A stretch of DNA of 64,000 nucleotides from CAUPWF01 sp964369775 (GTDB taxonomy: Bacteria; Bacillota; Clostridia; Lachnospirales; Lachnospiraceae): positions 12,063-76,062 of the forward strand of contig CAYJHQ010000010.1 in assembly GCA_964369775.1 (NCBI GenBank), written 5' to 3'. Positions 62,041 through 64,000 of the stretch are shown here, piece after piece. Made by a program: the position numbers and the translations under genes. Under the pieces are notes generated by a model, which was not told the DNA's origin, searched no databases, and saw only the letters and a list, made by a program, of their open reading frames with translations. Each line of letters opens with the position of its first letter. The first letter of the stretch is position 1.

Positions 62041-62374
62041 AGTGCCTCCTAACAATAACAATAATAATTACTATAATTAATTTAACACAATTGGTAAATT
62101 AAATCAAGTATAAAAAAAGATAAAATTTGATAAAAAAACCTGATGATAATATAAATATTTGTTTAAGTATGTAGTAAAAGGAAATAATAGGAAGAACGAA
62201 AAGCATAAAAAAAGCATAAAAAGCATTGACCTTTAAAAAAGATGTGCTAGAATAATTGTTGTAACAAACTTAACAAAAACGTAACAAATAAATATGGATA
62301 CAATACAAGAAAAATAATTGAAAGCATTTCTTGTACAACTACAAAAGATAAGAAAACATAATAGGAGGTTCATT
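62041..62374. other. Non-coding region between perR and the NlpC/P60 gene
   Basis: AT-rich. It holds a short tract with three copies of AAAGCAT (about 62199-62225), directly upstream of a promoter. AT-rich imperfect repeats near 62060-62080 could be Fur-family sites. No riboswitch core was recognised. Confidence 0.5.
62226..62253 (+). promoter_or_regulatory. Promoter of the NlpC/P60 hydrolase gene
   Basis: TTGACC and TAGAAT with 16-base spacing. The start of the gene is about 120 bases downstream. Confidence 0.65.
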
Positions 62375-63448
62375 ATGAATTCGAAAGGTTTTGTAGTAAA
62401 GTTAGTTGTATCAGCAACAGCGGGAATTATGACATTTAGCGTTGGAGGAATTCAATCGCAAGCTGTAGATGGAGAGTTGTATCATTTATCCAGCCTAATA
62501 ACAGAGAAAGAAGTGACAATACAAGGGGAGTATTTGGACATAGTATTTGGTGAAGCTGATGAGTTTGCATATATACTCAGTGAGCCAGATATGGAGAGTG
62601 ATTGGGTAGGAAAGTTATATAAGGATGACGCAGCGAGGATTCTTAGCATATCTGATGAGTGGGTACAGATTACATCAGGGGATGTGACGGGGTTTGTGCA
62701 AGGGGAACACTTATTATATGGAGAAGAGGCAGATAAACGAGAGTTAGAACTAAAGCAATTAGTTGTAAAAGTCAATGCATCAGCTTTGAACATAAGAAGA
62801 GGTGCTAGCACAGATTTTGAAATAATAGATACAGTTGTAAAAGATACAGAATTGATTTTGGTAGGTGAAGTTATAAATGGATGGTATCCGGTATTATATG
62901 AGGGCGAGAATGGATATGTATCAGGAGATTACGTTACAGAAGAAGTTCGATTCTCATATGCAGAGTCAAAAGAGGAAGAAGCGCAGAGATTAGCAGACCA
63001 CGAGCAAGCGACACTCAATATGCAGTTCGTGATAGATAGTGGAGTAGCAGAAGAAGATATTCCGGAGGAAATTGCAGCAGTGGCAGCTGGACAGTCAATC
63101 GGATCAGCCAGAGGCGCTGAGGTAGTTGCATATGCGAATCAATTTATTGGGAACCCATACGTATGGGGCGGAACGGATCCAGTCAATGGAGCAGACTGTT
63201 CAGGATTTGTACAAGCGGTATTTAGAAATTTCGGTGTAGAATTACCGAGAACATCATATCAACAGATGACAGTAGGGACAGAAATACCATATGAAGAAGC
63301 ACAACCAGGAGATATTATTTGTTATGGTGGACATGTAGGAATCTACGTGGGAAATGATGAGATGGTAAATGCATTAAATTCAAATAAAGGAATTGTTATC
63401 TCTACAACCCAGTACCAACCTATACTATCGGTTAGAAGAGTTATATAA
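62375..63448 (+). CDS. SH3-domain NlpC/P60 peptidoglycan hydrolase
   Basis: 357 residues from the ATG at 62375 behind TAGGAGG; an upstream TTG is rejected. It has a signal peptide (FVVKLVVSATAGIMTFSV), two SH3b cell-wall domains (WVQITSGDVTGFVQGEHLL; ALNIRRGASTDFEIIDTV) and a helical linker. The C-terminal NlpC/P60 domain has the catalytic NGADCSGFVQAVFR (Cys), GGHVGIYVGND (His) and a later NALNSN. It cleaves peptidoglycan peptide stems outside the cell. Confidence 0.95.
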   Translation: MNSKGFVVKLVVSATAGIMTFSVGGIQSQAVDGELYHLSSLITEKEVTIQGEYLDIVFGEADEFAYILSEPDMESDWVGKLYKDDAARILSISDEWVQITSGDVTGFVQGEHLLYGEEADKRELELKQLVVKVNASALNIRRGASTDFEIIDTVVKDTELILVGEVINGWYPVLYEGENGYVSGDYVTEEVRFSYAESKEEEAQRLADHEQATLNMQFVIDSGVAEEDIPEEIAAVAAGQSIGSARGAEVVAYANQFIGNPYVWGGTDPVNGADCSGFVQAVFRNFGVELPRTSYQQMTVGTEIPYEEAQPGDIICYGGHVGIYVGNDEMVNALNSNKGIVISTTQYQPILSVRRVI

Positions 63449-63478
63449 TAGACGGAATATTAGAGCACAGTAGTTATA

Positions 63479-63516
63479 GAAGAGAGAAGATTCGAAAGAT
63501 GAACCTTCTCTCTTTT
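63479..63516 (+). terminator. Terminator after the NlpC/P60 gene
   Basis: AGAGAGAAG...TTC and GAA...CTTCTCTCT form the stem, followed by TTTTTC. Confidence 0.8.
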
Positions 63517-63672
63517 TCAGTATAAAAATATCTATTCAAGAATGAAATGGAAGGAATGGATTTGAATTGTGTAATAATTTAGTCTCACAAGCGAGAAATA
63601 TTTTTGATTACACTAGCAGAATGCACAAATTTGTAGAAAATTGTAAAATGGCTTGACAAGGTACAAAAATAA

Positions 63673-63743
63673 TTATCCACATTATTTTCAATAAAAATTA
63701 GCGAAAAATCGAGTTTTACCTATAATTATCCACATTATCCACA
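63673..63743 (+). promoter_or_regulatory. DnaA box cluster (three perfect TTATCCACA sites)
   Basis: Boxes at 63673-63681, 63726-63734 and 63735-63743. The last two abut head to tail. Confidence 0.8.
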
Positions 63744-63948
63744 TTAAAACATCGAGTTTTAGTGGATTACTTTGAAAATAAAAAGAACAGATGTTTTGTG
63801 AAGTAGTTATAAAAAAAATTTTTTGTCGAAAAAGTAAAGATAAATATTGATTTTTTTGTAGTCAAAAAAAAGAGAAAATTGAGTGAACAATTGAAACAAT
63901 TCAAAGGTTGAAGCGGAAAGAAAGGTGACAAAAACAGAAGGAAGGGAC

Positions 63949-63977
63949 TTGATAATCTGTATAGAAAAGATTATAAT
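63949..63977 (+). promoter_or_regulatory. Strong promoter at the right edge
   Basis: TTGATA and TATAAT with 17-base spacing, pointing out of the window. It is likely the promoter of the next gene, possibly dnaA. Confidence 0.75.
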
Positions 63978-64000
63978 AAATGCAGATTTATCTACAAATT

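Larger units (their letters stand above)
63521..64000. other. AT-rich region with DnaA boxes and promoter (candidate replication origin)
   Basis: No gene is visible. Three perfect DnaA boxes (TTATCCACA) at 63673-63681, 63726-63734 and 63735-63743 are followed by a very AT-rich tract (63805-63880) and a strong promoter. A one-mismatch box (TTATCTACA) is at 63988-63996. An 11-bp direct repeat (ATCGAGTTTTA) is at 63708 and 63751. This is the composition expected of oriC upstream of dnaA, but dnaA would lie outside the window. Confidence 0.6.

Noticed and set aside
62041..62374. Possible c-di-AMP (ydaO-type) riboswitch before the NlpC/P60 gene
   Set aside because: Such riboswitches often control cell-wall hydrolases, but none of the conserved core could be found here.
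63449..64000. rpmH beside the DnaA boxes
   Set aside because: No L34-like reading frame exists on either strand, so the usual rpmH-dnaA order is not supported in this window.
1..64000. CRISPR array, tRNA, rRNA, insertion sequence, integrase or phage genes
   Set aside because: No regularly spaced repeats, cloverleaf genes, transposase or phage motifs were recognised on reading.

Overview
The window is low-GC DNA from a Gram-positive, endospore-forming anaerobe of the Clostridia, most like the Lachnospirales. The evidence is strong AGGAGG ribosome sites, SPOCS (SipL-type) coat proteins, a SpoIID/SpoIIQ pair, a tRNA-Ile T-box, a tandem glycine riboswitch, reverse rubrerythrin, a rubredoxin-flavin reductase fusion and a sortase-type surface protein. 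The species cannot be named from the sequence. No tRNA, rRNA, CRISPR array, insertion sequence or prophage was seen.

Layout. 1-942 is the 3' end of an InlB-repeat surface protein. 1381-11911 is a sugar locus: a membrane-anchored sugar-binding sensor protein, a histidine kinase and a NarL-type regulator, then an orphan solute-binding lipoprotein, a ribose-type ABC transporter, a class II aldolase, a PfkB kinase and a D-lyxose-type isomerase. This reads as sense, import, isomerise, phosphorylate, cleave. 11917-17217 (minus strand) has a small alarmone synthetase and two OmpR-type two-component systems flanking a double-PepSY protein. 17390-21591 is a putative spore-surface cluster of three SPOCS proteins and three unrecognised or Cys-rich proteins. 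21613-28778 has a decayed tag gene, a pseudopilin, an EAL protein, Ogt, an ABM protein, a DUF1848 protein, HxlR, TauE and a QueG-like protein. 28914-36549 is an AraC-regulated, Ugp-like ABC transporter with a glycerophosphodiesterase, a MATE pump and a PHP hydrolase. 36609-41902 has a flavin reductase/rubredoxin protein, a glycine riboswitch with an AGCS symporter, a divergent pentameric ligand-gated ion channel homologue and a DEAD-box helicase. 41963-48902 has a second EAL protein and a galactoside locus (GH2, GPH transporter, GH36) in which a deletion appears to have fused the last two genes. 48918-63448 is mostly housekeeping: C39 peptidase, ileS with T-box, glgP, spoIID/spoIIQ-like genes, a GIY-YIG protein, hemolysin III, a second DEAD-box helicase, a DtxR-like regulator, reverse rubrerythrin, perR and an SH3/NlpC-P60 hydrolase. 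63449-64000 is AT-rich and holds perfect DnaA boxes followed by a strong promoter.

The items most worth a second look are the prokaryotic Cys-loop-receptor-like protein at 39317-40414 beside a glycine-regulated transporter, the DnaA-box cluster at the right edge (candidate replication origin), the SPOCS cluster with a repeat-bearing third member, the gene-fusing deletion near 47721, and two long perfect inverted repeats over promoters (58674-58700 and 61595-61630).

All functional calls come from reading translated motifs and gene context; no database search was run. Starts were moved from the longest open frame to the ATG behind a good ribosome site where this was clear.
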